A stretch of DNA of 45,293 nt from Coxiellaceae bacterium. GTDB taxonomy: Bacteria; Pseudomonadota; Gammaproteobacteria; Comchoanobacterales; Comchoanobacteraceae. This document shows, piece after piece, positions 34,149 through 42,557 of this stretch. The notes beneath the pieces were generated by a model. It was not told where the DNA came from, made no database searches, and saw only the letters and a list, made by a program, of their open reading frames with translations. The stretch's first letter is position 1; the number at the start of each line of letters is the position of its first letter. The stretch lies in assembly GCA_902603055.1 (NCBI GenBank), contig CACKTD010000007.1, positions 1 to 45,293 of the forward strand, written 5' to 3'. The position numbers were made by a program, and so were the translations under genes.

Positions 34149-34517
34149 GGGGGCGACCGGCTTCGACGTAGGTTACAAAACTTAAGGTGCATGCCGAGCT
34201 CGCAATGTTGCTCGTAAAACCAGTTGCAGCAATGTAATTGCAAATAAAAAACTAGGCGCATCTAACGATGCGGACTTCGGTTTAGCACTAGCTGCTTAAT
34301 CGATCCACAACAAATCTGTGCTTGTGCTGATTTAGCGTGGTCATACTACACAAGATCGTTTATTTAAGTGCCTTACTTGAATCGACTAAATTTTAGAGGC
34401 TCGATATTTTTACTTTTGCTCATTAAAGCTTAAATATTTAAATTAAAAAATGAAGCTAAGCATGTAGGACCGAAAGCGGCGGATTTGCGGACGCGGGTTC
34501 GATTCCCGCCGCCTCCA
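34149..34517 (+). ncRNA. ssrA: tmRNA (ssrA)
   Basis: This 369-nt transfer-messenger RNA rescues stalled ribosomes. The ends pair as a tRNA-like acceptor: GGGGGCG (34149-34155) with CGCCTCC (34510-34516), followed by discriminator A and no encoded CCA. The 5' GACCGGCTTCGACG stretch and the 3' T-arm GGGTTCGATTCCC are standard. The tag begins at the GCA resume codon (34258-34260, in the context TAGGC-GCA, like E. coli TAGTC-GCA). It reads ASNDADFGLALAA to TAA at 34297-34299, ending in the ALAA degron. At 13 residues it is somewhat longer than the 10 encoded residues of E. coli. Confidence 0.97.
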
Positions 34518-34519
34518 TT

Positions 34520-34543
34520 AGGTTTCACTTATTTCTGAAACTT
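34520..34543 (+). terminator. Hairpin just after tmRNA
   Basis: AGGTTTCA (34520-34527) pairs with TGAAACTT (34536-34543) over 8 bp with an 8-nt loop. It lies 3 nt after the mature 3' end. No T-run follows, so it may be a processing or weak termination element. The rest of the 191-nt gap to the next gene shows nothing clear. Confidence 0.4.
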
Positions 34544-34708
34544 ACGTACAACATCAATAAAATCGATGGTTTACATTTTAATTGCGATAAAACAACCTAT
34601 TTAACCTGAATTAATAATGACATTACAAAAGCTAATGAATTACTAACGATATTATTTTGCAATAAATTCATGTAAGATTGGTCATGATCACATTATCTTG
34701 GAGTAAAA

Positions 34709-35998
34709 GTGGATCTATTGTTTGTTTGTACAGTTTATGTAATATATTTTGGTGACGAATCTGATTTTGCCATCCTATGTGTCATTAGCGGCATGATTCT
34801 TCTATCTTACATCTTCACACCAATTGAACTGGTAATATTGATTATAAGCGCGATTACAATCCTTTTTTTGTATCAATGGGCTGAACTCTTAATTATCTGG
34901 ATTTCTATTGCTTGTTCTGAAATAGGTATTTTCGTCACTAATTCCCTACTACAGTTAATAAAATGCATGCAATGGGTATTTGAATCTTTACATTCTTTCT
35001 TTAAAGATGATTCATGGTGGGTGATTTTTTTATCAACTTTAATAGCACTTGATGTACTAGACTACATATTTTTAACCTTAAGTCCATATACCTACACTTT
35101 CAACCAAGTGATCTACTTTGGTTTTGGTTCTCCATTTGTAGTGCCTATATTCTATGGATCATTTATTACAATTCCAATTATGATTTTCATCAATCTAGTT
35201 TTAATATCCAACTTTATTTATTACCTTCAAAGGCCTATTTCAAATTTTTTTGACTCTAAATGTCTTTTCGGCGTTTTACAATATTGTGGGAAAAAATTTA
35301 ATATTATAGATTTTGAAAATGTTATTAAGGCCTATGTAAACGACGGTTGTACTGGTTTATTAGATAATTATATGTGTGATAAAGATGTTGAAGCTAGTGC
35401 TCCAGAAGATTTAAATTACTTAGTTGAGTTTGTGAAAAAATCTCTAGATACTAGAAACCCTAATGAAATAAGAAAAATATATGAGCTATTTTGTATAATC
35501 GAAAATATTCCATTCTACAAAGACATTAGTTATTTAAGTAATAATATCTATCGAGTAGATAAAGACTATTCTCGTCCTGATCTAAATGAAATAGATGTAG
35601 ATCAGTTCTATTTTGATGTCCTACAAAACATATGTCACTCATACACTCCAATGTATGATTTCATTACATATCAAGACATTGACTTATCCCAAACTTATTA
35701 TATTATTCAAAATCATTTTGATGGTAAAGCAACTGGCGAAATACATTATGTAACCAGTGATACTCTTAATAAGCTCAAAGGCATAAACCCTATAACGAAC
35801 CGTCCCTTTAAAAGTGGTGAGTATAAACTTGGGCCTCGAATCCGTATTAATACCAATGTACAACAGATCATTATTAAAACATTTGATTATCTTTGCAACA
35901 CGAGTGAACAAAAAAATAAGCATGAACCTAAAAAAACACATGATTCAAATTTATCCTACTGGGATAAATTTACAAATTGGTATCCATTGAGGAAATAA
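34709..35998 (+). CDS. Unknown membrane protein with a possible U-box-like C-terminal segment
   Basis: This 429-residue protein has an N-terminal half with about six hydrophobic segments between residues 1 and 175, then a cytosol-like helical region (180-310). Residues 315-390 are suggestive of a U-box: MYDFITYQDI, then HFDGKATGEIHYVTSDTL, then INPITNRPF, GEYKLGPRIRINTNVQQII. This order of a PIT-like start, a DG turn and a NPITNRP element resembles U-box ubiquitin ligases, but I cannot align it securely. The start is GTG 34709 with GGAG 5 nt upstream. It is close to the next membrane-protein gene, which begins 2 nt after this stop. Its family is not known to me. Confidence 0.6.
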   Translation: MDLLFVCTVYVIYFGDESDFAILCVISGMILLSYIFTPIELVILIISAITILFLYQWAELLIIWISIACSEIGIFVTNSLLQLIKCMQWVFESLHSFFKDDSWWVIFLSTLIALDVLDYIFLTLSPYTYTFNQVIYFGFGSPFVVPIFYGSFITIPIMIFINLVLISNFIYYLQRPISNFFDSKCLFGVLQYCGKKFNIIDFENVIKAYVNDGCTGLLDNYMCDKDVEASAPEDLNYLVEFVKKSLDTRNPNEIRKIYELFCIIENIPFYKDISYLSNNIYRVDKDYSRPDLNEIDVDQFYFDVLQNICHSYTPMYDFITYQDIDLSQTYYIIQNHFDGKATGEIHYVTSDTLNKLKGINPITNRPFKSGEYKLGPRIRINTNVQQIIIKTFDYLCNTSEQKNKHEPKKTHDSNLSYWDKFTNWYPLRK

Positions 35999-36000
35999 GT

Positions 36001-36921
36001 ATGTTTAACATTTTTAGTATAAGTAGAGTATATGATTGGCATCAACTGTTACCCATCACTACTAATTATGAGATTTTAAAGAAGGATCTGTACTACGTAG
36101 ATACAACGACGGATTACCTTTATCGCGATGAGGAGGAAAGTACTACTCGTATAAAATTTTTAATCGTAGTAGTTTTTCTACCCGTGTTTGAATTAATCAA
36201 CACTCTTATAATCTATGTCACACAACTTTTGATCATAATAACTTGTTATCATTTCTTTTTTAATACCTTTCCAGAAGCCTTGGCTAAAGATATAGATATA
36301 ATATTCCATTTAATTATAAGACCATTAATTATCATTGCCTTTTTTCTATCTGCAGTGTATGGCTTATTTTATGTTAAAGATGGCAAAAGACTCTTAGGTA
36401 ACTACGACGCATTATTACATGGATGCACCATACTTCCCTATCCAGATAATAGGGAAATTCATAGTAGAGCGAATTTTTGTGAGAATGCTTATTCCTGTTT
36501 ACCTACTGATTATGGCATGTTAACACCCTGTATGCATCCTATATCCCAACTAAATCGTAGCACCACTTTTAAACACCCAGCTTTCATAGATTATGTTTAT
36601 ACAAAAGAAAGGAACCACACCCTTTTGATAAAAGCGATGATTGAAGAGCTGGAAGATGGGACACTACCAGTTAAAAAGTTTTTTGAACAACTAAACACAT
36701 ATATATTTGACCATCCTGATATCAAAGCAGAAGATTTTAACGCAGTCATAGACGACATATCTGATCCTTTATTCCCATGGCCGTTGCAAAATGGATTCAC
36801 ATTAACACTTTATAATTACCTAGAGAGCCATGATTTATTAAGCATTTCCAATGCTGAAAAATTAAAGGATTTAATTAACACAGTAGATTCTCAAGATATT
36901 GTAACAATATTCTCTAAATAG
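36001..36921 (+). CDS. Unknown two-segment membrane protein
   Basis: This 306-residue protein has a soluble N-terminus (1-50), hydrophobic stretches at about 51-90 and 98-125 and a soluble C-terminal domain with several Cys, His and Pro residues (FCENAYSCL, LTPCMHPIS). It is not recognised. ATG 36001 has GAGGAAA 8 nt upstream and begins 2 nt after the preceding gene's stop. An earlier in-frame ATG at 35977 lies inside that gene and is unlikely. It probably forms an operon with the U-box-like membrane protein. Confidence 0.6.
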   Translation: MFNIFSISRVYDWHQLLPITTNYEILKKDLYYVDTTTDYLYRDEEESTTRIKFLIVVVFLPVFELINTLIIYVTQLLIIITCYHFFFNTFPEALAKDIDIIFHLIIRPLIIIAFFLSAVYGLFYVKDGKRLLGNYDALLHGCTILPYPDNREIHSRANFCENAYSCLPTDYGMLTPCMHPISQLNRSTTFKHPAFIDYVYTKERNHTLLIKAMIEELEDGTLPVKKFFEQLNTYIFDHPDIKAEDFNAVIDDISDPLFPWPLQNGFTLTLYNYLESHDLLSISNAEKLKDLINTVDSQDIVTIFSK

Positions 36922-36967
36922 CCTTAGCAAATTTGTAAAATACCGCTAAAGTGCTATACCTAAAGTT

Positions 36968-37696
36968 ATGGACGTTTTTTCAGTAGATATGTTATGGGCT
37001 TATTTAACCCTAACATTAATGGAAATTATCTTGGGTATTGATAACATTGTATTTATTAGCATCAGCGTTGCTCCTATCAAGAATCCAAAGATAAAAGAAA
37101 TCACCCGCAAACTAGGGCTCTTCATGGCACTTTTTATGCGTCTTGCACTACTATTTTCAATTACTTGGGTTATGAGTTTAAAATATCCGCTGTTCTCTCT
37201 ACTAAACTATCCTATTACAGGCAAAGACATCATCCTAATTGGTGGAGGTCTTTTCCTATTAGTTAAAGCTACTTTTGAGATACATGATCGAGTATCTATC
37301 GAGGATCATAAACCACATCAGATAAAACACTACCATCGTCCAGCATGGATCATCATTCAAATCATGATTCTAGATATTGTTTTCTCCTTGGATTCAATTA
37401 TTACAGCAGTAGGTATGTCTCGAGATTTAGTTGTCATGTCCAGTGCAATTATTACAGCAGTCATGGTGATGTTAATATTTGCTAAAACTATTGGTGATTT
37501 TATTGACCGTCATCCAAGTATTAAGATGCTTGCACTTTCATTTTTGTTATTAATCGGTATTATGCTGATTGCAGAAGGATTTGATAATGCTATCGATAAA
37601 GGATACATCTATTTTGCCATTGCATTTTCACTCTTTGTAGAAGCTTTAAATTTACAATACCAATCTAAAATACAAAAAGTGCGTCAACATAAATAA
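36968..37696 (+). CDS. TerC-family integral membrane protein
   Basis: This 242-residue protein with about seven hydrophobic segments has the TerC hallmarks EIILGIDNIVFIS near residue 19 and LDIVFSLDSIITAVGM near residue 137, whose Asp residues are thought to bind metal. TerC proteins are linked to metal export, including manganese exporters, and to tellurite resistance. Substrate and role here are unassigned. The gap to the convergent gene is only 11 nt. The 46-nt leader is too short for a yybP-ykoY riboswitch. Confidence 0.85.
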   Translation: MDVFSVDMLWAYLTLTLMEIILGIDNIVFISISVAPIKNPKIKEITRKLGLFMALFMRLALLFSITWVMSLKYPLFSLLNYPITGKDIILIGGGLFLLVKATFEIHDRVSIEDHKPHQIKHYHRPAWIIIQIMILDIVFSLDSIITAVGMSRDLVVMSSAIITAVMVMLIFAKTIGDFIDRHPSIKMLALSFLLLIGIMLIAEGFDNAIDKGYIYFAIAFSLFVEALNLQYQSKIQKVRQHK

Positions 37697-37707
37697 CTAA
37701 ACTTTTA

Positions 37708-38463
37708 TTATGGCGTAACGCAGATGAAATCACGCTTAAGGGAATGCTCCGTTAAATATTGATACTCATCTTCAATCAAAGTCTTCGATAACTCCTGATG
37801 CTTTTTCTTATAGGCACGTCCACAACTTAAATATCTAGATGTATGTTCAATAACATGTTTTTGAATGATAGGGGCAACATCAACCCACTCACCAAAATCA
37901 ACGAAATCCCTTAATTGATAAGGAATCAAATAAATTTCTCCAGGAAGTATGGACTCTACCAATAAACGCCAGCCAGAATTACAAGCTCGATGATCGAGCT
38001 TTTTTTCAATAATAGCCCTATCTGTTTCGTTATACTTTAATCTCAATTCACTGCAGTAAAAATTAACCGTTTCTTTTATATCATTGAGAATAACTTCCAG
38101 TGAAATATCTTTAAATTGATTGTGTAGTTCTTCGTAAACTTTTGCTATTACGGGCTGATTAAGATCATTATCTGTTAGTAAATAATATAGTTTTTTTATT
38201 TGTTCTATCAACCCAATGTGGCAGTGTTGTAATATTTGCGGGTTATCAAAAAAATAGACTCTTCCTGTGTTATTTGACAATCGATATTCACCTCGATAAA
38301 TACGATCCAAGGCCAAATTAACATCATAGGCTGTAGTCGAAAAAATCCGCTCTAATAAAATCAATAGAACGATTTCAGACTCTTCTTTACACCAAAATGC
38401 CTCATTATTTTTTATTGTTTCCAAAATACCTAAGATATATTTTTCTACTGCTTTTTTTGTCAT
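37708..38463 (-). CDS. Unknown 251-residue soluble protein downstream of leuS
   Basis: The protein is not recognised. It is mostly helical in feel, with an EEWxLL-like C-terminal region and several Cys, Tyr and Trp residues; no signal peptide or membrane helix is seen. The sequence is acidic at first (KEESEIVLLILLERIF). It lies 29 nt downstream of leuS on the same strand, where lptE/holA would be expected in many gammaproteobacteria, but it resembles neither. It has no visible Shine-Dalgarno. Confidence 0.55.
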   Translation of the reverse strand: MTKKAVEKYILGILETIKNNEAFWCKEESEIVLLILLERIFSTTAYDVNLALDRIYRGEYRLSNNTGRVYFFDNPQILQHCHIGLIEQIKKLYYLLTDNDLNQPVIAKVYEELHNQFKDISLEVILNDIKETVNFYCSELRLKYNETDRAIIEKKLDHRACNSGWRLLVESILPGEIYLIPYQLRDFVDFGEWVDVAPIIQKHVIEHTSRYLSCGRAYKKKHQELSKTLIEDEYQYLTEHSLKRDFICVTP

Positions 38464-38492
38464 GTTATATTAAAGAGTTCTTTGAAAATAAA

Positions 38493-40982
38493 TTAATTCA
38501 CAATACCATTAATGAGTCGATTTGGTACCAAAATAATCTTTCGCAGGGTTTTATCCTGTAGTCTTGAAATGATTTTCTCATCTGTTTTAAAAAGTGCTTC
38601 TGCATCAGTTTGAGATAGGTCTTTTGGTGCTGAGATCATGTTAATCTTCTTACCATTAATACATAAACATAGGTCAACGCTATCTTCCTTTAACAATTCT
38701 GGATTTGCCACAGGCCAAGTGGATAAGAAGACGCTTTCTTGATGACCTAACGCGTGCCAAATCTCTTCTGCTAAATGCGGTGCAAAAGGTGCTAAAACTT
38801 GAATAAATAATGCCCACTGATCTTTAGGGATATGTTTTTCATCTTTCACCAAATTAATGAATTGCATCATTTGCGCAATTGCAGTATTGAACTTCATAGA
38901 CTCAATATCCTGCGTTACCTTATGGATAGTTTGATGAAGCACTTTAAGTGCTTCAGGCGAAAGTGCCCCACCATCAACAAACTTTTCAGATAATTTTTGA
39001 GTATCATGATTAAATGTTATTCGCCATACTTTTTGCAAGAAACCATAAACACCTTTTACGCCGTTCGTTTGCCATGGCTTCGTCACATCTAAAGGTCCCA
39101 TGAACATTTCATATAATCTAAGTGAATCTGCACCATATTGTGTAACAACATCATCTGGGTTCACTACATTGAGTTTAGATTTAGACATTTTCTCAATCAT
39201 AGAAGTTAGCGGTTGACCAGTTTTCGTGGTATAGTGACCATCTTTCTCAATAACATCCTTCTCATGATAATATTTACCGAGTGAATCCCGATAACTTCTT
39301 GCTAAAATCATACCTTGATTAAAGAGCTTTTTAAACGGTTCTGGATGAGAGACCAATCCACAATCATATAATACTCGATGCCAAAAACGCGCATAGAGTA
39401 AATGAGATACAGCATGCTCTAAACCACCCACATATAAATCGACCTGTCCCCAGTATTTTTGGCTTTCAAAAGAAAAAGGGGCTTCGTTATTTTCAGGATC
39501 CATAAATCGTAAATAATACCAACATGAACCTGCCCACTGAGGCATTGTATTGGTTTCTCGCTTAAGTTTCATAGAACCTTCATTGATCCATAACCAGTCT
39601 TTTGCATTGGCTAATGGAGGCTCACCCGATGCAGTTGGCTTAAACTCTAATAAATCTGGCAATACAACGGGCAACCTCTTCGCATCTACAGGGACTTGAT
39701 CGCCTTGTTCATTAAAGCACATTGGAAATGGTTCACCCCAATAACGCTGCCGTGAAAATAGCCAATCCCTTAATTGATAGGTGGTTTGTGGGACACCAAC
39801 TTTTGCATCCACTAAAAAATCAATAATTTGTGCCCGTGCTACTAGAAAGTCTAGCCCATCAAAGTGTTCTGAATGAATCATTTTGGATTCCTTGATTACC
39901 TCAATAATAGGCAATTCAAATTTTTCTGCAAATGCTGCATCACGCTCGTCATGCCCAGGTACAGCCATCACTGCACCCGTGCCATAATTCAATTTGACAT
40001 AATCAGCAACCCATATGGGTAGCTTCTTTTGAGTGATTGGATGAATGACATAAAGCCCTGTAAATAAACCTGTTTTTTCTTTTCCAGCAAGGGATTGGCG
40101 ATCACGATCAGACATTGACTCTACTTTTTGTGTATACACATCGATTGCTTTTTGTATATCAGGGGTTTTGACATTAGCCAGTATGGGGTGATTAGGTGCT
40201 ACAACACAAAATGTTGCTCCCATAATCGTTTCGGGCCGTGTAGTAAAAACCTCTAATGGCATGTTTAATCCATCAACTTGAAAGCAAATAGATAAACCTT
40301 GCGACTTTCCAATCCAATTTCGCTGCATTTCTACTACATTCTTTGGCCAATCTAGATCATCCAAGCCTAACAATAATTGATCAGCATATGCAGTAATTTT
40401 GAGCATCCATTGTCGCATTACTTTCTTTTCAACAGGATCTCCTGTTTCAACATATTTACCATCAACTACTTCCTCATTGGCCAAAACTGTTTGTTGAGCT
40501 GGACACCAATTTACAGGTACATCTTCTAAGTATGCAAGACCTTTTTCATACAACTTTAAAAATATCCATTGAGTCCAACGGTAATAGTCAGGTTTACTGG
40601 TACAAATCTCCCGATCCCAATCATATCCAAGCCCTAATCGATTAATTTGTCGTTTAAAGTTAGCAATGTTTTTTTCAGTTAATATTGCTGGATGCTCTCC
40701 TGTTCGAACCGCAGCACGTTCAGCAGGCAAACCAAATGCATCCCAGCCCATTGGATGTAATACATTGTAGCCATTCATTTTTTTGTAACGTGAAACAATA
40801 TCAGTAGCAGTATAACCCTCAGGATGCCCAACATGTAAACCAGCACCCGAGGGGTACGGGAACATATCTAAAACATAAAATTTAGGTTTAGTAAAATCAT
40901 TTAAGGTTTTATGGCTTTTCTTTTCATCCCAGTAATTCTGCCATTTCAACTCAATTTCTGCTGGATGATAATCATATTTCAT
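38493..40982 (-). CDS. leuS: Leucyl-tRNA synthetase
   Basis: This class I synthetase charges tRNA-Leu and edits mischarged tRNA. It is 829 residues (usual about 860). It carries the HIGH-type motif PYPSGAGLHVGHPEGYTA, the KMSKS motif IEKMSKSKLNVVNPDDV, the editing CP1 domain with TFCVVAPNHP and the GTGAVMAVPGHDERD block, and the tRNA-binding C-terminus ending KIILVPNRLIN. The ATG is at 40982. Confidence 0.97.
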   Translation of the reverse strand: MKYDYHPAEIELKWQNYWDEKKSHKTLNDFTKPKFYVLDMFPYPSGAGLHVGHPEGYTATDIVSRYKKMNGYNVLHPMGWDAFGLPAERAAVRTGEHPAILTEKNIANFKRQINRLGLGYDWDREICTSKPDYYRWTQWIFLKLYEKGLAYLEDVPVNWCPAQQTVLANEEVVDGKYVETGDPVEKKVMRQWMLKITAYADQLLLGLDDLDWPKNVVEMQRNWIGKSQGLSICFQVDGLNMPLEVFTTRPETIMGATFCVVAPNHPILANVKTPDIQKAIDVYTQKVESMSDRDRQSLAGKEKTGLFTGLYVIHPITQKKLPIWVADYVKLNYGTGAVMAVPGHDERDAAFAEKFELPIIEVIKESKMIHSEHFDGLDFLVARAQIIDFLVDAKVGVPQTTYQLRDWLFSRQRYWGEPFPMCFNEQGDQVPVDAKRLPVVLPDLLEFKPTASGEPPLANAKDWLWINEGSMKLKRETNTMPQWAGSCWYYLRFMDPENNEAPFSFESQKYWGQVDLYVGGLEHAVSHLLYARFWHRVLYDCGLVSHPEPFKKLFNQGMILARSYRDSLGKYYHEKDVIEKDGHYTTKTGQPLTSMIEKMSKSKLNVVNPDDVVTQYGADSLRLYEMFMGPLDVTKPWQTNGVKGVYGFLQKVWRITFNHDTQKLSEKFVDGGALSPEALKVLHQTIHKVTQDIESMKFNTAIAQMMQFINLVKDEKHIPKDQWALFIQVLAPFAPHLAEEIWHALGHQESVFLSTWPVANPELLKEDSVDLCLCINGKKINMISAPKDLSQTDAEALFKTDEKIISRLQDKTLRKIILVPNRLINGIVN

Positions 40983-41121
40983 GGAATCTACGCCTTAATT
41001 TAATCAGTAATATCTTGAGACTTATTTTCTTTTATTTTTAGGATTAATTCAATGTTTACTTAAAATTATTGAATTTTTAGCAGTTAATAAATACTGTCTG
41101 TGAAATTTGAAACCGCGATTT

Positions 41122-42417
41122 TTAATTTTTCCTTTTTAAATTTGGTTCTTCATCCTCGCCATCAAAATCTATTTTACGTTTTCCGTTCTGATTCGGGTGG
41201 TTTCGGCCTTCATTAGGTTGTTCAGGAGAAAAGATCGTTCCTGGGAAAACACTCATTCTATTTTCATTTGAATAAGTATAGGGTAGTCGACCGATAAAGA
41301 AAGGATTTATTGCTGATTTATCTAATTTTGATCCATAACCATCTAAAGTAATGATAGCACCATCTCCAGATTCCAACTTTTGGAAAACACCCATATGTCC
41401 ATAAACTTGAATGCAATTTTTGATTTGCTTTTGTTCTCTTGACCAAACGAAGTTATGAAGAATACTGTGATTGTGATTATTTTCAATAAGATTAAATAGA
41501 TTTTCTCTAAAAAACTTATTAAATGATGCGTAATTTTCATTATTGAAATTACATGAATGCTCCTGGATGGATAATCCTTCAAACTTTGGATATGAGGCTA
41601 AACCTGGCGCATGCGAGATTTTTACAAGGCAATTATTGTCCTGCATGCTCCGAAATTCAACTAAACGTAATATTGATGTATGTTTTTGAATCAATTGAGT
41701 AAAATCATCATAGATTTCTTGAAATGATTGATTGGATTGATCTCGAAGTAAATCAAAAAGATAACATGTGTTCAATAAAGATAATCTAGTTTTGATCACA
41801 TCTTCTTTTAATTCTCCATGGAAGACTTCGAATGAAGATACAAATGGAGACTTAATTTCATCGTTAAGTATTGAAGGGTTAGATTTAAAATATAGATAAA
41901 ATTCATAGAATTCTAATGTATGATTCGAAAATATCACATGAATATTAACATTCATATCAGATAATTTTTTAAATAGCTTCAACTGAAGGTAATCTACTCC
42001 CATTCGATCATTTAAATCATCACCTATGTGAATAACTTCTACATCTTGTGAAATACCCGGTTCTAATAAATCAATGTATTCATTTACCTCATCAAAATAG
42101 TCTGAAATCGAATCAAAATTACACTCTATTTCATCAAAACTTGGTAAGATTTGGGTATTCACTTCCATCATCTCAATTAGATTATTAAAAGGGTTGGATA
42201 ACTTTAATAATTCCCCATATATCAATTCAGAATCATAATTATCAGGCCATCGGACGATACCCATTTTTAACAAATAGTGCAATGTAAAGATAAACTGGCT
42301 ATCTGGTATTATAAATGTATTTCCTGGTTGAATTTTTTTTATTTTTACAGGGAAATTCTTTAAATCATCCTCAGTAAGATATACATGTGGTTGGTTTGGT
42401 TGGGAGTTGTCAGGCAT
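41122..42417 (-). CDS. Wip-like (Legionella effector-type) metallophosphatase-fold protein, degenerate
   Basis: This 431-residue protein follows the motif order of the Legionella WipA/WipB-type Dot/Icm effectors, a PPP-phosphatase branch. It has FIIPDSQF at residue 36 (motif I, lacking the D-x-H-G), IGDDLNDRMGVDYLQLKLF at 131 (GDxxDR), SNHTLEF at 164 (the branch's form of GNHE), ISHAPG at 267, FVWSRE at 323, VYGHMG at 338 and ITLDGYGSKLDKS at 356. The C-terminal 20 residues combine an acidic E-block-like GEDEE with two KRK clusters. ATG 42417 is chosen (TATATT 6 nt upstream, no Shine-Dalgarno); a TTG at 42453 would add 12 residues. The family assignment is from memory of motifs, without a search. 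Confidence 0.65.
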   Translation of the reverse strand: MPDNSQPNQPHVYLTEDDLKNFPVKIKKIQPGNTFIIPDSQFIFTLHYLLKMGIVRWPDNYDSELIYGELLKLSNPFNNLIEMMEVNTQILPSFDEIECNFDSISDYFDEVNEYIDLLEPGISQDVEVIHIGDDLNDRMGVDYLQLKLFKKLSDMNVNIHVIFSNHTLEFYEFYLYFKSNPSILNDEIKSPFVSSFEVFHGELKEDVIKTRLSLLNTCYLFDLLRDQSNQSFQEIYDDFTQLIQKHTSILRLVEFRSMQDNNCLVKISHAPGLASYPKFEGLSIQEHSCNFNNENYASFNKFFRENLFNLIENNHNHSILHNFVWSREQKQIKNCIQVYGHMGVFQKLESGDGAIITLDGYGSKLDKSAINPFFIGRLPYTYSNENRMSVFPGTIFSPEQPNEGRNHPNQNGKRKIDFDGEDEEPNLKRKN

Positions 42418-42557
42418 ACTATAAATATAGTAATTGAAAAACGACACATCCAATACACTTTATCAATTAATTGCATAGTATTTATTAATTAATGGTATCC
42501 ATTGGTGTTGCCATATGCCTTTCAAATATTGATATTAAAGTATATGATGTATTAATA

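Noticed and set aside
34149-34517. tmRNA as an attachment site of a mobile element.
   Set aside because: No integrase, transposase or direct repeat of the tmRNA 3' end was found within the window.
36922-36967. Manganese riboswitch (yybP-ykoY) upstream of terC.
   Set aside because: The gap is only 46 nt and shows no such structure.
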